This document shows, piece by piece, positions 52,543 through 61,406 of a stretch of DNA of 64,000 bases. The translations under genes were made by a program, and so were the position numbers. The DNA comes from Candidatus Kuenenia stuttgartensis. GTDB taxonomy: Bacteria; Planctomycetota; GCA-002687715; CAIWVZ01. Each line of letters opens with the position of its first letter. Position 1 is the stretch's first letter. The notes beneath the pieces were generated by a model. It was given only the letters and a program-made list of their open reading frames with translations, was not told the DNA's origin and did not search any database. The stretch lies in NCBI GenBank assembly GCA_945860915.1, contig CAMARR010000010.1, positions 47,621 through 111,620 of the forward strand, in the 5' to 3' direction.

Positions 52543-53364
52543 CTACGGGAACTCAACCACGATCCTGAGACCGAATTTGTCGTCGGCTCGGTCAGGGTCT
52601 TCGCGAGCGATCTGCTTCGACAGCACAGTGTCGGGACCCATGCACCACGGACCGCCCCGAAGGTGTCCGCCGAGTGGGTCACCAAGGTCCGGCACCGGAG
52701 CCTGCGGGGTGGAGGACGTCCACTCCCATATGTTGCCGGCCATGTCATGAACCCCCTCAGGTGTGGCACCGAGAGGGAACGATCCGATGGGAGCTGATTC
52801 CTCAAAACCGTCGGAGTCGCCTCCGATGTTCGCACAACGCGGATCCCACGCGTCTCCCCAAGGGTAGGCGCGGCGATGGCCTTTCCCCATGGAAGCCAAG
52901 GACCATTCGGCGTCAGTCGGAAGTCGGACTATATGACCTGTGACGTAAGTCAACCATTTGCAGTACGCCCGAGCATGCTGGACGTTTAGATAGCAGACGG
53001 GATGGAAAGCTCTCGCGGATGGGTACATGCCACCCTTCCAGTCGTCGAGGAATTGCTCCTTTGAGACTGAACTTGGGTGATCCTTGCCGTCATAGGAAGT
53101 TGCCTGGATGAAGGGTGCAAACTGCTGGTACGTCACTTCGAACTTCCCGATTAGGAACGCTTGGCTCACGCCGTCTTCAGGGCTTGCGGAAATTCGAATG
53201 AGTTCGATCGGGAGGGCACGAGGAACGTTCAGCACACGTTTTGATTCGTTCGTCTGCGGGGCACGACCTGAAGCAGCCCGTGCGTCAGGCATACCTTCTC
53301 CGGATTTGACCGCGCATCCCGCGACACAAGTCAGAGCGATCAGGGCGATCAGGCCGTTCTTCAT
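52543..53364 (-). CDS. Lipoprotein with SUMF1/FGE-like fold, catalytic Cys pair not evident
   Basis: 273 residues. The lipobox ends TCVAGC. The SUMF1 fold is visible as FLIGKFEVTYQQFAPFI, HPVCYLNVQHARAYCKWL, VRLPTDAEWSLAS, AYPWGDAWDPRCANIGGD, GVHDMAGNIWEWTSS and LRGGPWCMGPD. True formylglycine-generating enzymes have two nearby cysteines near the C-terminus; here only one is seen in the LRGG segment. It is likely a non-catalytic or differently acting relative. It overlaps the upstream MFS gene by ATGA. Confidence 0.85.
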   Translation of the reverse strand: MKNGLIALIALTCVAGCAVKSGEGMPDARAASGRAPQTNESKRVLNVPRALPIELIRISASPEDGVSQAFLIGKFEVTYQQFAPFIQATSYDGKDHPSSVSKEQFLDDWKGGMYPSARAFHPVCYLNVQHARAYCKWLTYVTGHIVRLPTDAEWSLASMGKGHRRAYPWGDAWDPRCANIGGDSDGFEESAPIGSFPLGATPEGVHDMAGNIWEWTSSTPQAPVPDLGDPLGGHLRGGPWCMGPDTVLSKQIAREDPDRADDKFGLRIVVEFP

Positions 53365-54590
53365 GGGTGAATTGTGCGCTTGGCGTCATGTTGCTGCAGG
53401 CGAGGGAGGAAAATCAGCGCTGCAGCCGTGCATGCCGCGGAAAGCACGAGCGTCGGAGCAAGCGAACCGGTCGAAGCGTAGATCGTTGCGACCGAAAGTT
53501 GGGCCGGAATCTGAATGATGCGGGCTATGTTGTAGAGCGACGAAAGCCCAGTGGCTCTCCCGGCATCGTCAAAGCGTGATTCAAAGAGTGGCGAGAATGT
53601 TGACCAGAGCCCCATTCCGAGTCCGAGGATCGCGAGGCAAGCTGCGAGTGCCCACGGGGAACTTGCCAGCGTCGCCCAACCCGCGGCAAGTGTGATGAAT
53701 CCCATCGCGACCGCGAGAGATCCGATGACAAGAGCACGGATTGGACCCACACGCGTCGCGAACCGGCCGAAGAGGAGGTCCCCGACCACCTGAGCCACCG
53801 AAAGTCCGACCAGCATGAAACCCGCGTCATGTCGCGAAACGCCGCGCTCCTGAATCAGGTGTTGCGGAAGCCATGCAAACGAACACCAATACGCCGCCAT
53901 GTGAAGGGCAAGCACCGCAATGCAAGGGGCGAGGTTGAAGGCCGATCGAAATTGGACGAAAAGTGGTCGGCTCTCGCCGCGATCTGCGGCGACGGGAACG
54001 ATTGGTTTGACCTTTGGCGTCCATCCTGGAAGAAAGGCAAGCAGCGGAATCGCACAGGCCACCGTGCCTGCCGCCGCGATGGCGCTGATCCGCCAAGCCG
54101 GGTACTCCATGTGGTCGGCAAGCGCTGGCCCGAGCCATGACGTCACGGCGGCCGCCATCCCGGCTCCTAGCGGAGGGCCTGTCTGCACGATCCCTGCCAG
54201 AAGAGATCGGTCCTGTCGTGATGAGATCGCAATGACGGCCGCATGGGTCGTGCCCCAAGTTCCGCCGAAGGCAAAGGCCGCCACAAGTCGACTAATGAGA
54301 ACTCCATAGTCGCTAGATGCAATCCCCATTCCGACACAGGAGACAACGCCCGCGGCGAGGACGCAAGCAAGGGCAACGCGGTGCCCTTTGCGACGGGCGA
54401 TGACGCCTATGGAGAACCCACCTAGGACGGCAACTGCGAATCCCAAGCTATTCCATACGGCCAAGGTCGCGACCGATATGGACATCGCCGGTGCGAGGTC
54501 AGACTGCAAATGGGCGCCCAGCACGAAAGCCATGAACGCGACGGCTGAAATCGCAGCGGATGAAAGGGCGACGGTAGTCGATGAACGCAT
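53361..54590 (-). CDS. MFS transporter
   Basis: 409 residues from ATG 54590 (ATG 54608 also possible); a longer frame would run into the divergent exonuclease gene. Twelve hydrophobic helices are inferred, with the MFS loop between helices 2 and 3 as GFSIGVIARRKGHRVALA and a second-half loop GDLLFGRFATRVGPIRALV. The family exports or imports small solutes using ion gradients. No substrate is indicated. The coupling to the SUMF1-like lipoprotein is by a 4-bp overlap. Confidence 0.85.
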   Translation of the reverse strand: MRSSTTVALSSAAISAVAFMAFVLGAHLQSDLAPAMSISVATLAVWNSLGFAVAVLGGFSIGVIARRKGHRVALACVLAAGVVSCVGMGIASSDYGVLISRLVAAFAFGGTWGTTHAAVIAISSRQDRSLLAGIVQTGPPLGAGMAAAVTSWLGPALADHMEYPAWRISAIAAAGTVACAIPLLAFLPGWTPKVKPIVPVAADRGESRPLFVQFRSAFNLAPCIAVLALHMAAYWCSFAWLPQHLIQERGVSRHDAGFMLVGLSVAQVVGDLLFGRFATRVGPIRALVIGSLAVAMGFITLAAGWATLASSPWALAACLAILGLGMGLWSTFSPLFESRFDDAGRATGLSSLYNIARIIQIPAQLSVATIYASTGSLAPTLVLSAACTAAALIFLPRLQQHDAKRTIHP

Positions 54591-54615
54591 GGGAATCACG
54601 GGTAACATACCCGCC

Positions 54616-55389
54616 GTGAAGATCGCCACTTGGAACGTCAATTCATTGCGCGCTCGACTACCGCGTGTCCTTTCGTGGTTGGCTACGCGAAGTCCAGACG
54701 TCCTGCTCCTCCAGGAGACGAAGGTCACCGACGAAGAATTTCCTCTGGCCGAGATCGAGGCCGCCGGGTATCACGTGGCTCGATTCGGCCAGAAAACCTA
54801 CAACGGCGTTGCGATCTTCGCGAAGAAGCCAATCACGGATGTCGTCAAAGGCCTCCCGGACGACCTCCCCACTTCGGATCGCCGGGTTATCGCCGGAACC
54901 GTTGATGGCGTTCGTGTTGTGAGCGTTTATGTGCCCAACGGAGCTGAGGTCGGGTGCGATAAGTACCTCTACAAGCTCCAGTGGCTGGCCCGGTTCATTG
55001 AGTTCTCGAGACGGGAACTCGCACTCGGCATGCCGCTTGTTGTCGCGGGAGACTGGAACATCGCTCCCGACGATCGCGATGTCCACGACCCGGTTGGCCT
55101 CGCAGGTTCGATCCTCTGCTCGGAACCCGAGCGGCTTGCATTGACTGCAGTCAAGGCGCTCGGATTCGAAGATGGTTTTCGCAAATTCAATGCCGAAGGT
55201 GGTGTCTACACTTGGTGGGACTACCGAGCGGCAATGTTCAGGCGTGGACTCGGACTGCGAATTGACCACGTTCTGGTAAACGAAACCGCCGCTGCATTGC
55301 TTGAGGCCGTCGAGGTCGACAAAGAAGAGCGCAAGGGAGAGAAGCCCAGCGACCACGCTCCTGTGGTGGCGACGCTTCGGCAACCGTGA
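54616..55389 (+). CDS. xth: Exodeoxyribonuclease III
   Basis: 257 residues from GTG 54616, where the family sequence KIATWNVNSLRARLPRVL starts. Motifs LLLQETKVTDEEFP, VVSVYVPNGAEVG, VVAGDWNIAPDDRDVHDP and GLRIDHVLVNETAA, then KPSDHAPVVATL, give the metal site, catalytic Asp/Asn and His. It repairs abasic sites and degrades DNA from 3' ends. It overlaps the following squalene/phytoene synthase gene by GTGA. Confidence 0.94.
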   Translation: MKIATWNVNSLRARLPRVLSWLATRSPDVLLLQETKVTDEEFPLAEIEAAGYHVARFGQKTYNGVAIFAKKPITDVVKGLPDDLPTSDRRVIAGTVDGVRVVSVYVPNGAEVGCDKYLYKLQWLARFIEFSRRELALGMPLVVAGDWNIAPDDRDVHDPVGLAGSILCSEPERLALTAVKALGFEDGFRKFNAEGGVYTWWDYRAAMFRRGLGLRIDHVLVNETAAALLEAVEVDKEERKGEKPSDHAPVVATLRQP

Positions 55390-56465
55390 GTTCCCATCGC
55401 GGGAGACGGGCCTTCAGGGCGCTGAGGAATCTCGTCGCAGACCGTAACCGTCCGCCGGTTTCTGAGTTGTTGGCGGAAACCGACAGTGAGAAATTCCTGT
55501 GGCGCGCGTTGCCGCACGCAGCTCGGACGTTCTCACTTGCCATTGCGTTACTTCCAGACCCTCTCGGCACGTCAGTCGGCACCGCCTACCTGTTTTGTCG
55601 GGCTCTCGATACCGTTGAGGACCTGGCCACCTCGCCTGATTCCCGAGATGAGGCGATGGCCGCGGTCGTCGCCTTGGCCGATGGCGCAAAGGTGGAGATT
55701 CCGCTCCCCGAGGCGACAGTGCAGGATTCGCGCGACCTTGGCCATCTCGCGGTATTGCGCCGCTTTGATCTACTTCTCGCATTGCGAGACAGCTTGAGTT
55801 TGGATTCGCGCCGACGTTTGAGTGAACTCGTCACACACATGGCGAAGGGCATGCGCGAGGCCGCCTTGGCAAAGGACGTGTCAGGAGGGTTGCTTCGAAG
55901 CGACCAACGTCCAGGCTATTGCGCGGCAGTGTTGGGTGCCCCGCTCCGATTCGCGGAGTCAGAACACCGGGCGTTGCTCGGTCTCGATCCGGATTTGAGC
56001 GCTGCGCGACGCGCGTTGGTCGAGGCGGCGGGCGAGGTCGTGCAGCTCGCCAACATCTGTCGCGACATCGAGAAAGACCTCGCTCGGGGTATCGCTTATG
56101 ACGAAGCCCTAGCGCCCTACATCGCAATGCGAGTGGCCCCGCCGGAGGTTGTTGCAGGCGTTAGGCGCTCTCTTTGTCTTCGGATTGCGAGTATGTCAGC
56201 TGAGTTTTCCGCATATTTCTCCGGAATGGGTTTTCGCGGCGGGATATCCGGAGCGCGCGGAGGCGCTGCCATTATGTTGGTCGCAACGTCGAGCTTCTGG
56301 CAACGGAGTTCGCAGCGACTCTCGCCGGCACCGTTGGTCTCCGGTCCGATGCCCGGCAAGATGGGCCTTTTGTGGGAGGCATGGCGTGCGGCCTTGAGCC
56401 CAGCAGGACTTGAAGGTGTCATTGCCCGTCACGCGGTGGGGCTGCGTTCGTCGTTGGGAACGTAG
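55386..56465 (+). CDS. Squalene/phytoene synthase family protein
   Basis: 359 residues from GTG 55386. The two Asp-rich motifs are YLFCRALDTVED (about residue 80) and VVQLANICRDIEKDLARG (about residue 215), the N/Q-x-x-R-D-x-x-x-D second motif of trans-isoprenyl head-to-head synthases. It condenses two farnesyl or geranylgeranyl diphosphates to squalene or phytoene, for hopanoids or carotenoids. No cyclase or desaturase gene adjoins it. It overlaps xth by GTGA, which is odd company. Confidence 0.85.
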   Translation: MSSHRGRRAFRALRNLVADRNRPPVSELLAETDSEKFLWRALPHAARTFSLAIALLPDPLGTSVGTAYLFCRALDTVEDLATSPDSRDEAMAAVVALADGAKVEIPLPEATVQDSRDLGHLAVLRRFDLLLALRDSLSLDSRRRLSELVTHMAKGMREAALAKDVSGGLLRSDQRPGYCAAVLGAPLRFAESEHRALLGLDPDLSAARRALVEAAGEVVQLANICRDIEKDLARGIAYDEALAPYIAMRVAPPEVVAGVRRSLCLRIASMSAEFSAYFSGMGFRGGISGARGGAAIMLVATSSFWQRSSQRLSPAPLVSGPMPGKMGLLWEAWRAALSPAGLEGVIARHAVGLRSSLGT

Positions 56466-56489
56466 GCGGCATCCGTAGAATCCCGACCC

Positions 56490-57173
56490 ATGGCGAAGTC
56501 CCCAATCGAACGACCGGCTCTCCTTCGTCTCTTCGAAGGCCGCGAAGCCGTGATCTTCGATCTGGACGGCACACTCCACGGCGGTGGCAGAGACGTCGAA
56601 TCTGCGGGCGACTCGGCACGAGTCACTGGGATGAGGTTGCGTCATCGCATGGGCACGGCCGACTGTTTCGAGTCATTTTCTCTGTTCGATCGGTTTGTGA
56701 AGGCGCGTGTACCGGAAATGTCCAAGTCAGAGGCACTGCTTGCCTGCTTTGGGATTGGGCTCTCTGAAATGAACCGTTTTCGAGAAACCCACGAATCTCC
56801 AGAGCAATTCGTGAGGCCAGCGCCGGACGTCGCGCGTGCCATCTACGAAATTCGTCAGCGATTTCGCCTGATCCTGGCAACCAACAATTCGCGCAGCCTC
56901 GCGTTGCGTATCGTGAAATGCCTCGGGCTTAACCTTTCGCTTTTTGAGTACGTTCAGGCTTCTGAAGATGTTGGTTTTCCGAAACCGGACCCCCGCTTCT
57001 TCACTCAGATCATGAACGTCGTCGGTTTGCCCGCGGCACGACTCGTTTCAGTGGGGGACGGTCAGGTGACGGACGTCGCGCCTGCCCTCGCCCTTGGAAT
57101 GGGTGCGTGGCAAGTGCGAGGTCCTCAGGACATCGTGCAGTTGGCTGGAATTCTCGGAGGAGCTTCGTCATGA
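56490..57173 (+). CDS. HAD-family hydrolase
   Basis: 227 residues. Motif I is VIFDLDGTL (nucleophilic Asp), motif II LATNNS, motif III the Lys of FPKPDPRF, and motif IV VGDGQVTDV. This is the phosphoglycolate phosphatase-like pattern, with a helical cap between motifs I and II (about residues 45-110). It probably dephosphorylates a small metabolite. Its stop overlaps the purD start as ATGA. Confidence 0.85.
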   Translation: MAKSPIERPALLRLFEGREAVIFDLDGTLHGGGRDVESAGDSARVTGMRLRHRMGTADCFESFSLFDRFVKARVPEMSKSEALLACFGIGLSEMNRFRETHESPEQFVRPAPDVARAIYEIRQRFRLILATNNSRSLALRIVKCLGLNLSLFEYVQASEDVGFPKPDPRFFTQIMNVVGLPAARLVSVGDGQVTDVAPALALGMGAWQVRGPQDIVQLAGILGGASS

Positions 57174-58456
57174 AGGTGCTCGTCATTGGCGGTGGTGGAC
57201 GTGAGCACGCGCTGGCGTGGAAGTTGTCGCAAAGCCCTCGCGTTACCGAAGTGGTTTGCGCGCCGGGCAATCCTGGTACGGCGAAGGTCGCACGCAATGT
57301 GCCGGTGGGCGCGGCGGATATGGACGGATTGGTCAAGTGTGCGGTCGCCGAGAAGGTCGATCTCGTAGTCGTAGGTCCGGAAGCGCCACTTTGTGTTGGC
57401 ATTGCCGATCGTCTGCGAGAACTCGGCATCGCAGTGTTTGGCCCGTCGGCGGATGCCGCGCGGCTCGAAGGCTCAAAGGCATTTGCGAAACAGGTCATGG
57501 CTCGTGCTTCGATCCCGACCGCGGCGTCAAAGACTTTTGTCAAAGTAGAGGATGCCGAGTCATGGGTCAGGGGCGATGCCGCATACCCGATGGTGGTCAA
57601 GGCGTCAGGACTCGCAGCCGGCAAAGGAGTTGTGATCTGCAAAGATCAGGCAGAAGCACTCGAAACGTTGCGTTCGTTTATGGCGGACAGGTCTCTTGGC
57701 GATGCGGGAGCCACCGTAGTCATCGAAGACTTCTTGGCTGGTGAGGAAGTCTCCGTTTTTTGTGTGACCGACGGAAAGACACTGTTCACGCTCCCGACAT
57801 CACAGGATCACAAGCGGGCCGGCGAAGGCGATACCGGCCCCAACACCGGAGGTATGGGTGCCTATAGTCCAACTCCGTTCGCGACCGACGCGACCATGGC
57901 TCGTATCGAGCGCGAGGTTCTCGTTCCGACGCTGCACGAAATGTCAGCGCTCGGTTCACCGTTTTCTGGCTTGTTGTTCGCGGGAATGATGTTGACCCGG
58001 TCCGGTCCCCGAACTCTCGAATTCAACTGTCGGTTTGGTGACCCGGAGACACAGGTCGTTGTGCCTCGGATGAAGGGTGACTTGGCCGAGCTGCTTTTTG
58101 CGGCCGCAAAGGGTGAACTCGATACCGTGAGTCCATCTGCTTTGGAAATCGACTCCCGTTCTGCCGTGACCGTCGTCCTCGCATCTGGGGGATATCCCGG
58201 CGCGTTCTATCGAGGATTTCGCATCCAGGGCGTCGATCGCGCTGAAGCAGTCCCGGGCGTTCATGTGTTCCACGCAGGCACTGCGCTCGACGATGCTGGC
58301 AGGCTTATCACGGCAGGAGGTCGTGTCCTCGCAGTAACGGCGTTGGCCACCACGCTTGCTGAAGCACGCAGCCGAGTCTATGAGGCAATCGGGCATATCT
58401 CCTTTGAGGGTATGCAGTTCCGTCGGGACATCGGGGCTCGCGCGATTCGGAAATAG
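57170..58456 (+). CDS. purD: Phosphoribosylamine-glycine ligase
   Basis: 428 residues from ATG 57170; a longer frame to 57107 overlaps the HAD gene and is rejected. Motifs are VLVIGGGGREHALAWKL, VVGPEAPLCVGIADRL, VVKASGLAAGKGV (ATP-grasp), SQDHKRAGEGDTGPNTGGMGAYSP and LEFNCRFGDPETQ. It ligates glycine to phosphoribosylamine in purine synthesis. Length is normal. Other pur genes are not adjacent. Confidence 0.97.
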   Translation: MKVLVIGGGGREHALAWKLSQSPRVTEVVCAPGNPGTAKVARNVPVGAADMDGLVKCAVAEKVDLVVVGPEAPLCVGIADRLRELGIAVFGPSADAARLEGSKAFAKQVMARASIPTAASKTFVKVEDAESWVRGDAAYPMVVKASGLAAGKGVVICKDQAEALETLRSFMADRSLGDAGATVVIEDFLAGEEVSVFCVTDGKTLFTLPTSQDHKRAGEGDTGPNTGGMGAYSPTPFATDATMARIEREVLVPTLHEMSALGSPFSGLLFAGMMLTRSGPRTLEFNCRFGDPETQVVVPRMKGDLAELLFAAAKGELDTVSPSALEIDSRSAVTVVLASGGYPGAFYRGFRIQGVDRAEAVPGVHVFHAGTALDDAGRLITAGGRVLAVTALATTLAEARSRVYEAIGHISFEGMQFRRDIGARAIRK

Positions 58457-58604
58457 GGTAGCCATAGGACGTAGCTTCACTTGCGCAGGGTTGCGGGTGT
58501 GTCCACTGAGATTCAATGGCAACGTGGGGTTACGAGCGTCGACGTGCCTACTGGAGGTTCGTTGGGCTCCTGTGAATCCCGCAACCAATAAGAGCAACGC
58601 TGAC

Positions 58605-59105
58605 ATGCCGATGAAATCAGACAGCCACACATCGGGTGAAGAGGAAGTCTTCGAGGCGTATCTTCGCAGGCAGGGTCTTAAGTACACGCCTGCCCGTCGC
58701 CAGTTGTTGCGTTCGATATTTGCAGTGCACGACCATTTCACTGCGGAGCAACTAATCGAACGACTCAGGGCCGAGAACGTCCCGGCCAGCAAGGCGACGG
58801 TCTATCGCACGCTGGCTGTGATGCTCGCTTGCGGGATACTCGTCATGCACGACTTTGGCGAGGGTGCCCGTTACTATGAACACACCTTCGGACACGCCCA
58901 CCATGACCACTTCTTTTGCGTGGGCTGTAAGTCCATCAAAGAGTTTCGCGATGAGAGAATCGAGGCGCTTCAGGAAGAGGTGGCGCGAAAAATGGGCGGC
59001 GAGCTTCTCGCACACTCACTGAAGTTGTACGGGCTGTGTACGGGCTGCAGAAACGACCCGACGGCCCGCGAGCGAAGCCGTAGCGCAACGACCCACCGCG
59101 GCTGA
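58605..59105 (+). CDS. fur: Fur-family metalloregulator
   Basis: 166 residues from ATG 58605 (ATG 58611 also possible). The winged-helix domain reads GLKYTPARRQLLRSIFAVHDHFTAEQL and SKATVYRTLAVML; the metal sites are EHTFGHAHHDHFFCVGC and LCTGCRND, with both CxxC pairs of Fur/Zur/PerR proteins. Its position just ahead of feoA and feoB supports iron control. It would repress transcription when iron is bound. The C-terminus is Arg and Ser rich. Confidence 0.85.
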   Translation: MPMKSDSHTSGEEEVFEAYLRRQGLKYTPARRQLLRSIFAVHDHFTAEQLIERLRAENVPASKATVYRTLAVMLACGILVMHDFGEGARYYEHTFGHAHHDHFFCVGCKSIKEFRDERIEALQEEVARKMGGELLAHSLKLYGLCTGCRNDPTARERSRSATTHRG

Positions 59106-59135
59106 CCCTTGGGGCGGTCGAGGCGGGGGAGTACC

Positions 59136-59420
59136 ATGGATGCGACCGATGAGATTCAGTCTCATCGTGATGTTATGAAGCCCAACTCGATTCCACTTCC
59201 CGACGCGCCCTCCGGCAGGAGTTGGGGTGTTGTGTCGGTTTTGGATGGGCCTGATCGGGGCCGCCTTTGGGAGTTGGGAGTCCTTCCAGGAATCGAGATC
59301 AGGGTTGTGAGAGTCGCGCCGATGGGCTGTCCCATGGAAATCGAAATCGACGGTTCGCGCTTCGCACTGCGTCGCGAAACGGCGCGGACTATTTTGGTGG
59401 CGACGGCGGGGCCTTTATGA
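59136..59420 (+). CDS. feoA: Ferrous iron transport protein A
   Basis: 94 residues from ATG 59136, chosen because GGGGGAG lies upstream; ATG 59175 is an alternative. The SH3-like core is RGRLWELGVLPGIEIRVVRVAPMGCPMEIEIDGSRFALRRETARTILV, a full FeoA pattern. FeoA binds FeoB and helps iron uptake. It overlaps feoB by ATGA and follows fur by 30 bp. Confidence 0.92.
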   Translation: MDATDEIQSHRDVMKPNSIPLPDAPSGRSWGVVSVLDGPDRGRLWELGVLPGIEIRVVRVAPMGCPMEIEIDGSRFALRRETARTILVATAGPL

Positions 59421-61357
59421 CCTCGATCGCGCTGGTCGGCAATCCCAACTCAGGCAAATCGTCGCTCTTCAACCGGCTCACCGGCTTGTCCCAAAAGATT
59501 GCCAATTACCCTGGAGTAACCGTCGAGCACCACTCGGGGCGATTAAGGCTATCGAGCGGCGACTTGGAGGTTGTCGATCTCCCGGGCACTTACAGCCTTG
59601 TCGGACGGTCACCGGATGAACGCGTCACGTCCGATTTTCTCGCGGGCGAACTCAAAGGGGTGAATGCGCCAGATGCTGTATGCGCGGTCATCGATGCTTG
59701 TCAGCCAGGACGTGGGTTGTTTCTTGTGTCGCAAATAATCGACATGGGAATTCCGGTCGTCGTTGCATTGAACATGGTCGACGAGGCGCGCGAAGCAGGG
59801 CAACTCCCGGACGCGTCCGCGCTGTCGCTGGCACTTGGGGGCATCCCCGTCATTCCTACGGTGGCGGTCAATGGAGAGGGAATTCCCGCTCTTTCGTCCG
59901 CAATCGCCGAGGTCGCCAAAACAAAAGTCTCTAGTTCGGTTGCGTCGTTATGGCGCACTCTTCGAGTCGCCGACGCATTCGGAAATGACCCTGCCGAAAC
60001 GGCTCGGCGACACGCATGGGTGCGATCTAAGTTGGGACAGGCAAAGTGGCGCCCTACCGGAGGCCACCGCGCGTCCTCCGATCGAATAGACAAATGGCTC
60101 TTGCATCCGGCGCTCGGATTCGTTCTGTTTCTCATCATTATGGGCGGCATATTCCAAGCCGTGTTTTCGCTTGCAGCACCCCTTCAGGATGGCGTCGAGA
60201 TGGCCATCTCCGCTTTGGGCTCGGCGTGCGGCACCTGGCTTTCGCCGGGTTTGGCGCGTGACATCGTGACGCAGGCGGTGTTTCCTGGGGTCGGCGCCGT
60301 GGTGGTCTTCTTGCCCCAGATTGTGATCCTCTTTTTGTTGCTCGGGATATTGGAAGATACGGGCTATATGACCCGCGCAGCGTTCATCGTCGATCGCCCA
60401 CTGCGGATGATCGGCCTTTCCGGGCGCGCGTTCATCCCTTTGATGTCGTCGTTCGCGTGCGCGGTACCCGGCATTATGGCGACTCGAGTCATCGAGGATC
60501 GGCGTGAGCGACTGATCACCATTCTGATTGCTCCTCTCATGACGTGCAGTGCGAGACTTCCGGTCTACACGGTTGCGATCGGTGCACTGATGCCGGAGTC
60601 AGCGCAGTTCGGGCCGTTTGGAGCGCGGGGCCTCGTTCTGCTGGCGCTGTACGTAGGTGGCGCGTTGACCGGCTCTTTGGTGGCCTTTGTGTTGGGAAAG
60701 ACACTACTCAAGGGAGACCGCCACGCGCCGATCATCGAGATGCCGACGTACCGTTGGCCGGACCCCAAGGCTGTGTTGACGCGAATGGCACACCGCGCGG
60801 CATCGTTTCTCCGCCGTGCAGGAACGGTGATCTTCGGCGTTTCCTTGCTGTTGTGGGCGCTCTCGGCGTTCCCTCGAGCTGATGTTGCCCCTGATGCTCC
60901 TGCATCGGTGACCGCCGCCGCGCAGTTGCATGGGAGTATCGCCGGCCGTGCCGGTCGACTCATTGAACCGATTGTCGCCCCGCTCGGGTTCGATTGGAGA
61001 ATCGGTATTGGTGTCCTCGCATCGTTCGCCGCCCGTGAGGTTTTTGTTTCGACGATGGGCGTGGTCTACGCCATTGGTGAGGGAGAGACTGAAGTGGCCG
61101 AGGCTCAATTGCAGGCCGCGATGCAGGCCGCCGTTCATGATGGAACCACGCGGCCGGTGTTCGATATCGCGACGCTCGTCGCGCTGCTCCTCTTTTACAT
61201 GATCGCTCCGCAGTGCGCGTCGACCTTGGCGGTGATCCGTCGTGAGTCGGGGAGCTGGGGCTGGGCCGCACTCGCCTTCGGTTACCTGACGGTCCTAGCT
61301 TTTGCCGTCGCGTGGGCCGGCCGACACGTCGCCCTCTGGTTCGTTGGCGGAAACTGA
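59417..61357 (+). CDS. feoB: Ferrous iron transport protein B
   Basis: 646 residues from ATG 59417; an in-frame upstream extension overlaps feoA and is ignored. The GTPase domain has G1 VGNPNSGKSS, G3 DLPGTYSL and G4 LNMVDE. The membrane part has the two Gate-type segments, including MTRAAFIVDRPLRMIGLSGRAFIPLMSSFACAVPGIMATR and CSARLPVYTVAIGALMP. It imports Fe(II) across the inner membrane. It is somewhat shorter than the 700-770 residues of many FeoB proteins; no FeoC follows. Confidence 0.95.
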   Translation: MTSIALVGNPNSGKSSLFNRLTGLSQKIANYPGVTVEHHSGRLRLSSGDLEVVDLPGTYSLVGRSPDERVTSDFLAGELKGVNAPDAVCAVIDACQPGRGLFLVSQIIDMGIPVVVALNMVDEAREAGQLPDASALSLALGGIPVIPTVAVNGEGIPALSSAIAEVAKTKVSSSVASLWRTLRVADAFGNDPAETARRHAWVRSKLGQAKWRPTGGHRASSDRIDKWLLHPALGFVLFLIIMGGIFQAVFSLAAPLQDGVEMAISALGSACGTWLSPGLARDIVTQAVFPGVGAVVVFLPQIVILFLLLGILEDTGYMTRAAFIVDRPLRMIGLSGRAFIPLMSSFACAVPGIMATRVIEDRRERLITILIAPLMTCSARLPVYTVAIGALMPESAQFGPFGARGLVLLALYVGGALTGSLVAFVLGKTLLKGDRHAPIIEMPTYRWPDPKAVLTRMAHRAASFLRRAGTVIFGVSLLLWALSAFPRADVAPDAPASVTAAAQLHGSIAGRAGRLIEPIVAPLGFDWRIGIGVLASFAAREVFVSTMGVVYAIGEGETEVAEAQLQAAMQAAVHDGTTRPVFDIATLVALLLFYMIAPQCASTLAVIRRESGSWGWAALAFGYLTVLAFAVAWAGRHVALWFVGGN

Positions 61358-61406
61358 ACGGGAATCGGCTCGAAGACGTTAATCTAGTACATCCTTGGAG
61401 GTCGCT

